Of a DNA stretch of 64,000 nt, positions 33,421 through 42,101 are shown piece by piece. The position numbers and the translations under genes were made by a program. Origin of the DNA: Marinobacter salinus (GTDB lineage: Bacteria > Pseudomonadota > Gammaproteobacteria > Pseudomonadales > Oleiphilaceae). The notes below the pieces were generated by a model. The model did no database searches. It was not told where the DNA came from and was given only the letters and a program-made list of their open reading frames with translations. Numbering within the stretch: position 1 is the stretch's first letter; each line of letters opens with the position of its first letter. Location of the stretch: assembly GCF_001854125.1 (NCBI RefSeq), contig NZ_CP017715.1, positions 1,736,001-1,800,000 on the forward strand. Reading direction: 5' to 3'.

Positions 33421-35238
33421 ATGTCTGACACCAAGACTCCTGAACAGGCCCGCCCTCTGGCTCCTACCCGTTCCACGCTAACGCTAAGGGATGTGTGCAC
33501 AGCGCTGGTGACCAGCGGTGAGATCAGCCAGGAAGACGCGGAACGGGTTCTGACGACCAATATTGGCACCTCCTCAGGGGCCGGGCAGGCAACCAGGCGC
33601 CACCCTCTCGATCTGGTAGCGATGGCCGCCCTGACCAGCCAAAAAACGGGCCGGACGCTTGATCTTGACCGATTAAGCCAGTGGCTGGCTGAATGGGCCG
33701 GGCAGCCTTACTACCACATTGATCCTCTTAAAATTGACACACCCGCCATCGCCCGGGTGATGTCCTACGCATTTGCCCAGCGCCATGGAATATTAGCGGT
33801 TGAGATCGGGCGGGATGAAATACTCGTTGCCAGTACCGAACCATTCAAGAATGAGTGGGAAAGCAACCTACGCCAGGCTGTTGGCAAGGACATTCGACGA
33901 GTCGTTGCCAACCCGGAAGATATCCGTCGTTATACTGTCGAGTTCTACCAGCTGGCCAGCTCCGTGAGCAAGGCCGGTGGCGGCCAGTCGTCCAGTGGTG
34001 CCGGCAACCAGAACTTCGAACAACTACTGGATCTTGGTACCAGCAGCGAAAACCCGGACGCCAACGACCAGCATGTGGTCAAAATTGTCGACTGGCTGCT
34101 GCAATACGCTTTCGATCAACGCGCCTCGGACATCCACATTGAGCCGCGCAGGGCCGTAACCCAGGTCCGTTTCCGGATTGATGGTGTCTTGCACAATGTT
34201 TACGAATTTCCTGAGCATGTCGGCGTCGCCGTCACCAGCCGGCTCAAGATTCTCGGGCGACTGAACGTTGCGGAAAAGCGCCGCCCTCAGGATGGTCGCA
34301 TCAAGACCCGGAAACCGGATAACAGCGAAGTGGAACTGCGCCTCGCGACCATGCCCACGGCCTTTGGCGAGAAGATGGTCATGCGGATCTTTGACCCGGA
34401 AGTACTACTGAAGTCCTATGAACAGTTGGGGTTCAGCAAGGAAGACCGGGAGCGCTGGAATACGATAACGTCCCGACCCCATGGCATTGTTCTGGTTACC
34501 GGCCCCACCGGTTCGGGAAAGACCACCACGCTCTACTCCACTCTGAAGCAGATTGCCTCGCCCGAGCTGAATGTCTGTACGATTGAAGACCCAATAGAAA
34601 TGGTAGAGCCGGCTTTCAACCAGATGCAGGTCCAGACCAACATAGATCTGACCTTCGCGGCTGGCGTGCGGGCATTGCTGCGGCAGGACCCGGATATCAT
34701 CATGATCGGCGAGATCCGGGATCTCGAAACCGCAGAAATGGCGGTACAGGCCGCTCTTACGGGACACCTGGTACTCTCTACACTGCATACGAACGATGCT
34801 CCGAGTGCCATTACCCGGCTGATGGAGCTCGGTATTCCGCCTTACCTGATCCGTGCAACTGTCCTGGGGGTTATGGCCCAGCGATTGACCAGAACGCTCT
34901 GCCCTCACTGCAAAGCACCGGCCCCCGCAGATGAACAAGCCTGGCAAACGCTCACCCGCCCGTGGAAGGCCACATGTCCCAAGCAGTTTTATCAGCCTGT
35001 TGGCTGTTTGGAGTGCCGCAACACCGGCTATCTGGGCCGGGCCGGCGTCTATGAGATCATGAGCCTCTCAGGAGGCTTGGTCCAACAGATCACAGAGCAG
35101 TGTGAGCTGGAGCAACTTCGGCTGGATGCCTATAAGGAAGGCATGAAATCACTGCGACTGAGCGGCGCCCAGAAAGTGGCCTCGGGGCAGACCACCGTGG
35201 AGGAGATCCTGAGAGTAACGCCGGAAAGCCAGCGCTGA
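33421..35238 (+). CDS. GspE/PilB-family secretion ATPase, isolated
   Basis: AAA-like ATPase of the type II secretion/type IV pilus class. It has an N-terminal MshEN-type domain (residues about 60-170), a Gly/Ser linker near 180, the CTD with Walker A GPTGSGKTT (361-369), an Asp box (CTIEDPIE), Walker B DPDIIMIGEIRD, the His box TLHTNDAPSAITR, and a zinc-binding tetracysteine (494/497 and 529/532). 605 residues. No other pilus or secretion genes are in the window, so its machine cannot be read from context; PilB or a GspE-like protein of unknown partner are both possible. Confidence 0.88.
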   Translation: MSDTKTPEQARPLAPTRSTLTLRDVCTALVTSGEISQEDAERVLTTNIGTSSGAGQATRRHPLDLVAMAALTSQKTGRTLDLDRLSQWLAEWAGQPYYHIDPLKIDTPAIARVMSYAFAQRHGILAVEIGRDEILVASTEPFKNEWESNLRQAVGKDIRRVVANPEDIRRYTVEFYQLASSVSKAGGGQSSSGAGNQNFEQLLDLGTSSENPDANDQHVVKIVDWLLQYAFDQRASDIHIEPRRAVTQVRFRIDGVLHNVYEFPEHVGVAVTSRLKILGRLNVAEKRRPQDGRIKTRKPDNSEVELRLATMPTAFGEKMVMRIFDPEVLLKSYEQLGFSKEDRERWNTITSRPHGIVLVTGPTGSGKTTTLYSTLKQIASPELNVCTIEDPIEMVEPAFNQMQVQTNIDLTFAAGVRALLRQDPDIIMIGEIRDLETAEMAVQAALTGHLVLSTLHTNDAPSAITRLMELGIPPYLIRATVLGVMAQRLTRTLCPHCKAPAPADEQAWQTLTRPWKATCPKQFYQPVGCLECRNTGYLGRAGVYEIMSLSGGLVQQITEQCELEQLRLDAYKEGMKSLRLSGAQKVASGQTTVEEILRVTPESQR

Positions 35239-35252
35239 AGAGAGAGCAAATC

Positions 35253-36311
35253 TCAGGCGCCAGGCCGCAACCCGCAATGCTCCAATAATTTTTGCCAGTT
35301 TCTGGTGTGGCGCATCATGGCCTCATCCAGCTCCCGCCAGAGGCTTCCCCTGGCGGTCCGGGAAAGATGACGCCCGAACCAGGGCTCGAAAACGGCCGGC
35401 ATGGTCTGTTCCTGGATTTCAGCAAGCGTGGCTAATGGCTCGATCAGAGCCGCCCTCGCCTGCTGGACCTCGCTCATGTAAGGCTGGATTTTTTCAATGT
35501 AGATACTGAAAAACATGCTCTGAACAATATCCGACTGGCTGTTGGGCTTTTCATTGAGACACAGGGGCCTGCCCTCAACCCTCTGGCGAATCAGGGCCGT
35601 CGCATCATTCAGGCGAGCAGTGAGCAGGCTGGCGCTGTTGAGCAGCTGCCCGGCGCGGTGCTCCGCCTGCCAACGCTGGTGAACATTTCCGGCAAATGTC
35701 AGAGAAGTATCGAGATTCCCGCCAAGCAAGGTTGCTACGGCATTGTTTAACTGCCTCAACTCAATAACCAGATCCGAAACCGGGTTACCCTCCGGTGCTA
35801 CAGGGTATGCACCTTTGGCAAGTGTAAACAGGCTCTCAACCTCCTCAACCCCCCAGGTCGCGTTCCAGATGGCGATTGGCAGTGATTCCCGCTTGCTTTT
35901 AATAGCGGACTCAAGCGCTTCAGTCAGCTCCTCATCCTCCACTTCCGGAAGACACTCTCGCGCTGCATTGATAAAATCCACTTCGTAACGCAGGCGATTC
36001 AGAGGTTGCATGAACTTGCCCATTACGGAATTTTTCTCTCCGACCACACGCTGCAATTCGCAGCCATAGAGAGACAGGAAGTCCAGCATCCCCATCTCCA
36101 GCTCAGGTATGGGCAGCACCCGCTCACGTCGTCGGGGAATCCGGGAAACGGGCGCCGGATCAGAAAATCTGGGCTCGATTTCAAGCACCCGGGCGACTCG
36201 CTCCACATATTCGTCCATCATGGGTCGCGCTTCGGAGAAAGGGTTACAACCGGTCAGAATCATCATTGCCAGTCCCGGGGCAAGCATCCTCATCCATTTG
36301 ATTTCCGGCAC
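35253..36311 (-). CDS. DUF3080 family lipoprotein
   Basis: The 352-residue product has a lipobox (MMILTGC) within a short signal peptide followed by a mostly helical domain matching DUF3080, a family of unknown function in marine gammaproteobacteria and Pseudomonas. I chose GTG 36311, which has a GGAG site about seven bases upstream; the frame extends 29 codons further without a signal-peptide-like start. It follows the mtn genes after 37 bases. Confidence 0.82.
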   Translation of the reverse strand: MPEIKWMRMLAPGLAMMILTGCNPFSEARPMMDEYVERVARVLEIEPRFSDPAPVSRIPRRRERVLPIPELEMGMLDFLSLYGCELQRVVGEKNSVMGKFMQPLNRLRYEVDFINAARECLPEVEDEELTEALESAIKSKRESLPIAIWNATWGVEEVESLFTLAKGAYPVAPEGNPVSDLVIELRQLNNAVATLLGGNLDTSLTFAGNVHQRWQAEHRAGQLLNSASLLTARLNDATALIRQRVEGRPLCLNEKPNSQSDIVQSMFFSIYIEKIQPYMSEVQQARAALIEPLATLAEIQEQTMPAVFEPWFGRHLSRTARGSLWRELDEAMMRHTRNWQKLLEHCGLRPGA

Positions 36312-36348
36312 GGATAGCTCCTGACCTGATGATTGTATGGCAGAGGTA

Positions 36349-37041
36349 TTACCGCTTCCGTAGCAGTGTATCCACCTCCTCGAAGTCACGAGCCACAAAA
36401 CGGCTGGTCTCGGGCAGTTCGCCCTCCCGAACCAGCCATGCCGATTTCATTCCGGCGGCTTCCGCGGCGTCCAGCTCTGCCTCCACATCAGAGAGAAACA
36501 AAACCGTTGACGCCTCCACACCCAGTTCATTCAGAATATTGCGATAAGACTCCACTTCCTTCTTACCGCCGATGCGGGTATCAAAATAACCCGAAAAACA
36601 GGGGGTAAAGTCACCGGCCGTGGTAAAACCGAAAATAAGTTTTTGCGCCTTGACGGACCCTGAAGAATATACGAACAGACGCAAGCCTCGATCATGCCAG
36701 CGTTGCAAGCAATCAGCCGCATCGGGATAGATATGGCCCTTCAGTTCGCCCTGCTGGTAGCCCTGCTCCCAGACCATACCCTGGAGCGCTTTGAGGGGCG
36801 TTTCCTTACGGTCGTCGCGGATCCACTCCTGCAGGGTCTCAATCAGCCCTTCAATGTCGTGACGCTCCAAGCCGGCATTGGCCGCCACCATATCAAGCTG
36901 CTCGCGCACCGCCGGATCGTCCTGGTAGTGAGCTCGCACGAAGCCGGGAAGGTGTTTTCTGGCATAGGGAAACAGGACATCGTGGACGAACGAGATCGAG
37001 CTGGTAGTGCCTTCGATATCTGTCAGGATAACCCGGATCAT
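36349..37041 (-). CDS. mtnC: Acireductone synthase (enolase-phosphatase E1)
   Basis: HAD-family enzyme of the methionine salvage pathway that enolises and dephosphorylates 2,3-diketo-5-methylthiopentyl-1-phosphate. The motif LTDIEGTTSSISFVHDVLFPYA is diagnostic (given here in parts: DIEGTTSS, FVHDVLFPYA), with VYSSGSVKAQKLIF and FLSDVEAELDAA later. 230 residues. It overlaps mtnD by four bases. Confidence 0.96.
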   Translation of the reverse strand: MIRVILTDIEGTTSSISFVHDVLFPYARKHLPGFVRAHYQDDPAVREQLDMVAANAGLERHDIEGLIETLQEWIRDDRKETPLKALQGMVWEQGYQQGELKGHIYPDAADCLQRWHDRGLRLFVYSSGSVKAQKLIFGFTTAGDFTPCFSGYFDTRIGGKKEVESYRNILNELGVEASTVLFLSDVEAELDAAEAAGMKSAWLVREGELPETSRFVARDFEEVDTLLRKR

Positions 37042-37598
37042 TCCGCGGCTCCCGCCAGGGCCTCATAGCGAGGCAAGCGCCCGGCGATATCCTCACCGGT
37101 AAAGTCAGCGACCCAGCCGTCAGGATTGGAAAACAAACGAATACAGGTAAACTCCGGCTCCGGCCCCATATCGAACCAGTGGCGGGTTCCGTCTGGAACA
37201 CTGATCAGGTCGTTTTTCTGGCACAAAATGGCAAACACCTGGTCGCCGAAGTGCAGGTAAAACAGCCCTTGCCCACGAACGAAGAACCGGACTTCATCTT
37301 CACGATGAATGTGCTCATCCAGGAATTTCTGGCGAAACGCCTCTTTCTGGGGGTTGTCCGGATTAAGACTCACCACATCGGCGGTCTGAAAACCGCACTC
37401 AGCTTTCAGCTCTGCAACTTCATCCCGGTAAGCCGCCAGAATATCCTCGTGGGAAGCGCCTGCAGGCAACTCCCGGGTCGGCCACTGCTCAAACCGGACT
37501 CCGTGTTTTTCCAGAAGCTCCTGAATTTCAGAAGGATTTTCCGTCACGGTGCGGGCCGTCTCCGGCTGGTTCTGATCAAAGATACTCAATGTAGTCAT
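37038..37598 (-). CDS. mtnD: Acireductone dioxygenase
   Basis: Cupin metalloenzyme that oxidises acireductone to the ketoacid precursor of methionine (Fe form) or off-pathway products (Ni form). The metal ligands are in EHIHREDEVRFFV (HxH...E) and GTRHWFDMG. 186 residues. Four-base overlaps with mtnB upstream and mtnC downstream indicate one translationally coupled operon. Confidence 0.96.
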   Translation of the reverse strand: MTTLSIFDQNQPETARTVTENPSEIQELLEKHGVRFEQWPTRELPAGASHEDILAAYRDEVAELKAECGFQTADVVSLNPDNPQKEAFRQKFLDEHIHREDEVRFFVRGQGLFYLHFGDQVFAILCQKNDLISVPDGTRHWFDMGPEPEFTCIRLFSNPDGWVADFTGEDIAGRLPRYEALAGAAE

Positions 37599-38260
37599 GG
37601 GCGGACCCTCATGGTTTCAAGCTCACATTCAAACAAAAATTCAAAGGCCTCCACATGGCGCAAGCAATCCGCCATGGTTTCTCCCCAGGTATACAGTCCG
37701 TGGCCGCGAATCAGGTACCCCGGCTGATCCCGGTGACCTTCAAACCAGGCTTTGGTTTCCCGGGCCAGGGCGTCGATGTCCTGGGTGTTTTCAAACACCG
37801 GAACGGAAAGCACAGAATCGTGGGTCTGCACGCCACTAAAGGCTTTCTGAAGCTCGTATCCTTCGAGGGTCAGCGGCTGACCTTCCGGTACCAGCCGACT
37901 CAGCACCGTGGCCTTGACGGAGTGGGTATGCAGCACCGCACCTACTTCGGGAAATAGCTCGTACAGTACTGTATGCAACCGCGTTTCTGCGGAAGACCGG
38001 CAGCTGCTCTGAACCGACTGGCCGTTCAGCCCCACAACCATAACGTCGCCCGCACCCAGCTCCCCCTTATGGCGGCCGGACACGGTGATGGCAATGTTCT
38101 GGTCATCGATTCGGGCAGAATAGTTGCTGCTTGTTGCCGGCGACCAACCGCGCTCGTAAAGGAAACGGCCGGCTTCGACGATGGCATCTGCCGCGACGGC
38201 ATATCGGGTTACATCAAGCACAGGTTCCCCCAGGGTTTTACACGCCTTCAAAGCGCTCAT
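37595..38260 (-). CDS. mtnB: Methylthioribulose-1-phosphate dehydratase
   Basis: Class II aldolase-fold zinc enzyme of methionine salvage. Key segments are GWSPATSSNYSARID, the zinc His pair in AVLHTHSVKATVLSRL, and GYLIRGHGLYTWGETM. 221 residues. First of mtnB-mtnD-mtnC. The pathway's earlier enzymes (mtnA and a phosphorylase or kinase) are not in this window and must lie elsewhere. Confidence 0.95.
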   Translation of the reverse strand: MSALKACKTLGEPVLDVTRYAVAADAIVEAGRFLYERGWSPATSSNYSARIDDQNIAITVSGRHKGELGAGDVMVVGLNGQSVQSSCRSSAETRLHTVLYELFPEVGAVLHTHSVKATVLSRLVPEGQPLTLEGYELQKAFSGVQTHDSVLSVPVFENTQDIDALARETKAWFEGHRDQPGYLIRGHGLYTWGETMADCLRHVEAFEFLFECELETMRVRP

Positions 38261-38326
38261 CTGCCAACATTATAGGGATGGTGAAGCGACCCGCAAATGC
38301 TGCCTTGCGGCGATCAGACAGGCACC

Positions 38327-40531
38327 TCAGGCATCGGCTCTCAGTGGCAGACTTCGTTGCCGTTTACCAGTCAAGGCAAACAGCGCATTACCCAGCGCGG
38401 GGATAACCGGCGGCACACCAGGTTCGCCCACACCCGTTGGAAGTTCCCGGCTATCCACGATGTCAACAGTCACTTCCGGGCGCTCATATTGGCGCATCAA
38501 CTGGTAATCATGGAAGTTGCTTTCCCGGACTTCCCCATTATCAAAGTGAATTTCGCCGTAAAGGGCCGCTGTCAGACCAAAAAGAATGCCGCCTTCAATC
38601 TGGTCCTCAACAACACGCGGGTTCACCACCTCGCCGCAGTCTACGGCGGAAGAAACCCGAAACACGCGAATCGCGCCATTCTCGATACCAGCCTCGACCA
38701 CCTGAGCCACATAGGTACCGAAACTCCTGAATAGGGCAATACCGCGGGCGCGGCCTTTCGGCACAGGTTCTTCCCAGTCCGCCAGCCGGGCCGCACGATC
38801 AAGAACCGCAAGATGCCTTGGTTCGTCTGCAAGCAGTTTACGGCGGAACCGGTAAGGGTCATCGCCCGCCTCGTAAGCCAGCTCGTCCATGAACGTCTCT
38901 ACGGCAAATCCGTTATGGGAATAGCCGACGGAACGCCACCAGGTGATCGGGACTCCGGGATCAGTATGAGTGTGGCGGATATCCACATTTTCTACACCAT
39001 AGGGATATTCGATGGCACCCTCGATCGCGGACATATCTTTTGGCGTCGCAATGCCCTCCGCCATCAGGCCCACTTTACCCAGGGTGTCGTAAAGGAACTT
39101 TGGAGCCCAGGGATACTGGGCGGGCGCGGCGTTGCGCACATACCACGTGAGAATCTGTGGGCCGACGATCTGATGATGCCAGCCTGTCAACTGGCCGCCC
39201 TCCATCGAGGCCGTCATCCGGTGCAGCATCGCAGGGCGATACAAATCGTGTCTGGTGTCTTCTTCCCGCGACCAGATAACCTTCACTGGCTGGTTCATAC
39301 GGAAAGAAACAGCAGCGGCTTCCTCAATGAAGTCCTGCGTCAGCCGGCGGCCAAAACCGCCGCCCAGAAACGTTGTGTTGATGGTGACGTCATCCGGAGA
39401 CAGGTCCGTCGCACGAGCAACGGCAATGCGCCCGAGATCGGGCGCCTGAGTCGGTGCCCATACCTCTGCGCTGTCACCACGATACCAGGCGGTGGCATTC
39501 ATCGGTTCCAGGGTGGCGTGAGCAAGATAGGGCTGCGCGTATTCAGCCTTTACCAGCGCAGCAGCATTGCCTGCCGCGTTATCAAAATTACCCTCGCTAC
39601 GCTCGGACTTGCCTGGGTCTTCATCCGCAGCTGCCCGGTACGAATCGAAAACGTCGCTGGTGGATAGTGACAGCGCTTCCGAGAAATCCCACTCCACCTG
39701 CAGCGCATTCTGGGCTTTGCGCGCTCGCCAGTATTTGTCGGCGACGACCGCGACACCACGCTCAATCCTGAAAACATCAAGAACCCCCTGCATGGCCCGG
39801 ACTTCGTCGCCGTTAAACGCCTTTGCACGACCTCCATGCCGGGGTGAGCGGCTCACCACGGCATAGACCATGCCCGGCACGTGAACATCAATGCCGTATT
39901 CGGCGGTACCTGTTGATTTCGCACGTGCGTCCAGCCTTCCAGCCTGTTTGCCAATGTATTTCCAATCACTTCGGGGTTTGAGCGCGACGTTGCCACGAAT
40001 GACCTCTTTGGACGCCAACTCAACCAGCTGGCCATACCCCATGGAATCAATACCGTTAGGGTGCAGCACCCGACCTTCACGCGCTGAACACTCGGCTGAG
40101 TCGACCTTCCATACCCTTGCCGCCGCCATGACCAGCATCTGACGGGCCGATGCACCCGCAGTTCTCAGGGGCTCCCAACTGGTGGCGATACTGGTGCTGC
40201 CACCCGTGAGCTGAAGCTTGTATAGCGGGTTGCGATATTCAGGCGCAACGGGAGCAAATCGGGGGGTGATCGCATCCGGCCTCACCTCTAGCTCTTCTGC
40301 GATCAATGTTGTGAGGCCGGTATAGGTTCCCTGCCCCATCTCCACCCTTGCCAGGGTGAACCAGATTTCGTCGTTTTTGGTCAGTTCCAGCCAGGCGTCA
40401 GGCTTCCACTCGCCGCTTTCAGCCTGATAGCCGGTCTGGATACCCGCGCACCCCGGTAGTGAGAGCGAGAGCACCAGGCTACCTGAGGTGCCGGCACTGA
40501 CTTTAAGGAAATCCCGTCGATTCATACCCAT
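38327..40531 (-). CDS. Molybdenum hydroxylase large subunit (xanthine dehydrogenase/IorB family), Tat-exported
   Basis: Molybdopterin-binding subunit of the isoquinoline 1-oxidoreductase/aldehyde oxidoreductase group. It begins with a Tat signal (NRRDFLKVSAG) and a lipobox-like LPGCAG, then the hydroxylase domains with GGFGRRLTQDF, TWWRSVGYSHNGFAVE and the C-terminal VGEPGVPPVIPALGNALF carrying the catalytic Glu. About 734 residues. ATG 40531 follows a GGAGG site by nine bases, overlapping the stop of the 2Fe-2S subunit region. The substrate cannot be told from sequence. Confidence 0.9.
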   Translation of the reverse strand: MGMNRRDFLKVSAGTSGSLVLSLSLPGCAGIQTGYQAESGEWKPDAWLELTKNDEIWFTLARVEMGQGTYTGLTTLIAEELEVRPDAITPRFAPVAPEYRNPLYKLQLTGGSTSIATSWEPLRTAGASARQMLVMAAARVWKVDSAECSAREGRVLHPNGIDSMGYGQLVELASKEVIRGNVALKPRSDWKYIGKQAGRLDARAKSTGTAEYGIDVHVPGMVYAVVSRSPRHGGRAKAFNGDEVRAMQGVLDVFRIERGVAVVADKYWRARKAQNALQVEWDFSEALSLSTSDVFDSYRAAADEDPGKSERSEGNFDNAAGNAAALVKAEYAQPYLAHATLEPMNATAWYRGDSAEVWAPTQAPDLGRIAVARATDLSPDDVTINTTFLGGGFGRRLTQDFIEEAAAVSFRMNQPVKVIWSREEDTRHDLYRPAMLHRMTASMEGGQLTGWHHQIVGPQILTWYVRNAAPAQYPWAPKFLYDTLGKVGLMAEGIATPKDMSAIEGAIEYPYGVENVDIRHTHTDPGVPITWWRSVGYSHNGFAVETFMDELAYEAGDDPYRFRRKLLADEPRHLAVLDRAARLADWEEPVPKGRARGIALFRSFGTYVAQVVEAGIENGAIRVFRVSSAVDCGEVVNPRVVEDQIEGGILFGLTAALYGEIHFDNGEVRESNFHDYQLMRQYERPEVTVDIVDSRELPTGVGEPGVPPVIPALGNALFALTGKRQRSLPLRADA

Positions 40532-40532
40532 G

Positions 40533-41015
40533 TTACGCGCCCTCCTTCTGATCCGGACGCACAGTACCTGCAACTGACTCGACGGCTTCGATGATCCGGG
40601 AATATGTGCCGCAACGACACAGGTTGCCGGTCATGGCTGCAACGATCTCATCCCGTTCAGGAGAGGGGTTGGTCGCCAGCAGGTGGGCAGCGCTCATTAT
40701 CTGCCCGGACTGACAGTAGCCACACTGAGGCACACCATGATCAATCCAGGCCTGCTGCAGCGCATGCAGATTCTCGCTTGTACCGAGCCCTTCAATAGTC
40801 GTAACGCGACCACCCGCAGCCATCTCCACCGGTGTGGAGCAGGAACGCACCGGCTGGCCATCAAGGTGGACCGTACAGGCACCGCACAAACCAGCCCCGC
40901 AACCGAATTTCGTTCCTTTAAGCCCCAGTTCGTCCCGGATCACCCACAACAGAGGCGTGTCGCCCTCTACGTTCAACGAGCGTTCCTCTCCATTCACCGT
41001 CAGGCTCAATGCCAT
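40533..41015 (-). CDS. Molybdenum hydroxylase [2Fe-2S] subunit (IorA-like)
   Basis: 160-residue electron-transfer subunit with two 2Fe-2S clusters: plant-type CGAGLCGACTVHLDG...C and the helical CGYCQSGQ...CRCG pair. It directly precedes the molybdopterin subunit and is the usual partner. There is no separate FAD subunit, as expected for the IorAB-type enzymes; the cytochrome c subunit often found with them is also absent here. Confidence 0.93.
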   Translation of the reverse strand: MALSLTVNGEERSLNVEGDTPLLWVIRDELGLKGTKFGCGAGLCGACTVHLDGQPVRSCSTPVEMAAGGRVTTIEGLGTSENLHALQQAWIDHGVPQCGYCQSGQIMSAAHLLATNPSPERDEIVAAMTGNLCRCGTYSRIIEAVESVAGTVRPDQKEGA

Positions 41016-41097
41016 TACCCTGCTCTCCCTTCGTGTATTCCGGAAACCCAGCTCGCGTTCCTGCTTTCATGTCCGCCAGAGGACCTGACCGGAGCAC

Positions 41098-41289
41098 TTA
41101 CTTGACGACATCCTCGCCATCCTTGTTGACCCAGATCTTACGCTCACCGGCCTCCATCTGACCATTGGAGTCCCAGACCTCTCGGTTCTCGGTGGCTGCT
41201 TCCACCTTGCCGTTGTCATTCCAGATAACACGGTCCTTACAGCCCGAAAGCGCAACTACAGCAAACAAGATCAACGTTACTTTTTTCAC
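41098..41289 (-). CDS. Small lipoprotein with three tandem W-x-x-x-G repeats
   Basis: A 63-residue product begins at GTG 41289, which has GGAGG seven bases upstream. It has a short signal peptide with lipobox ALSGC, then three roughly 13-residue repeats: RVIWNDNGKVEA, REVWDSNGQMEAG and RKIWVNKDGEDV. I do not recognise the family. The repeat pattern resembles short aromatic-Asn-Gly hairpin repeats of MORN-like envelope proteins, but that is only a pattern resemblance. Confidence 0.7.
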   Translation of the reverse strand: MKKVTLILFAVVALSGCKDRVIWNDNGKVEAATENREVWDSNGQMEAGERKIWVNKDGEDVVK

Positions 41290-41352
41290 GCAAAATACCT
41301 CCAAAGCACCGCTTGCGCGGCGTGATTTTGAACTTTAATGCTTATGAGACCG

Positions 41353-41934
41353 CTACCGGGTCCCGTGAACCTCACGGTTGTGCTGCTTGTCTCGTTCACT
41401 TTTTCGCACCATGACATAGACGGCACCGGTTCCACCATGGTGTTTCTGGGCCGAATGGAAGGCCAGAACATCATCCAGTTCGGGCAGCCACTTGGCCAGG
41501 TAGCTTTTTAACTGAGCGATACCATCGGGGTTGCGTTCGCCTTTGCCGTGCAGAATTATCACGGAACGCAATCCATATCGGACACAATCCCCGATAAATG
41601 CAAAAACCTCCCGCCGTGCCTGCTCAACCGTCATCCGGTGCAGATCCAGACGCGCCTCGATCGGATATTGACCGAGCCGGAGCTTACGATATACGCCATG
41701 CTGTATTCCCGGACGCTGCCACCCCAGCACGTCGTGGGCCGTCAACGGCTCCACAATATCCGATGTCAGCGGATTTTTGTCTTTGATGGGGGCCTCAACC
41801 GCAGCACGCTGCCGCTCCAGATGCCCTGGCGTCAGCTCCCTGGGGGCCTGGACCTCAGCCCGGTTTGGTTTTCTGATGCGCCGGACATCTTTCATTTCTT
41901 CAAGAAAACTCAGGCGCTCGTCTTTGGTGGTCAT
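41353..41934 (-). CDS. Smr-domain protein
   Basis: 193-residue protein with a C-terminal Smr domain: LDLHRMTVEQARREVFAFI and ILHGKGERNP carry the LDLH and HGKG motifs. Smr domains are nicking nucleases or, as in SmrB, act on mRNA at collided ribosomes. The N-terminal 90 residues are polar and probably flexible. Length is close to the gammaproteobacterial SmrA/SmrB type; I cannot say which one. Confidence 0.88.
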   Translation of the reverse strand: MTTKDERLSFLEEMKDVRRIRKPNRAEVQAPRELTPGHLERQRAAVEAPIKDKNPLTSDIVEPLTAHDVLGWQRPGIQHGVYRKLRLGQYPIEARLDLHRMTVEQARREVFAFIGDCVRYGLRSVIILHGKGERNPDGIAQLKSYLAKWLPELDDVLAFHSAQKHHGGTGAVYVMVRKSERDKQHNREVHGTR

Positions 41935-42101
41935 GGCAATGCTACTAATATCATGGTTAATTCAGGAACTTTACCACCCGCTCCGTTTGCCATAAAGAAG
42001 TGCTGGCGCAGCTCCCCGTGCGACGAAAATCGTAGGGCTCTGCAAGCACTCCTTGAACTACACTGCATTCGGACAATAATAATGAAGGAATGGATCCATA
42101 C

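Noticed and set aside
36349..38260. Complete methionine-salvage cluster
   Set aside because: Only mtnB, mtnD and mtnC are present; the rest of the pathway is not in this window.
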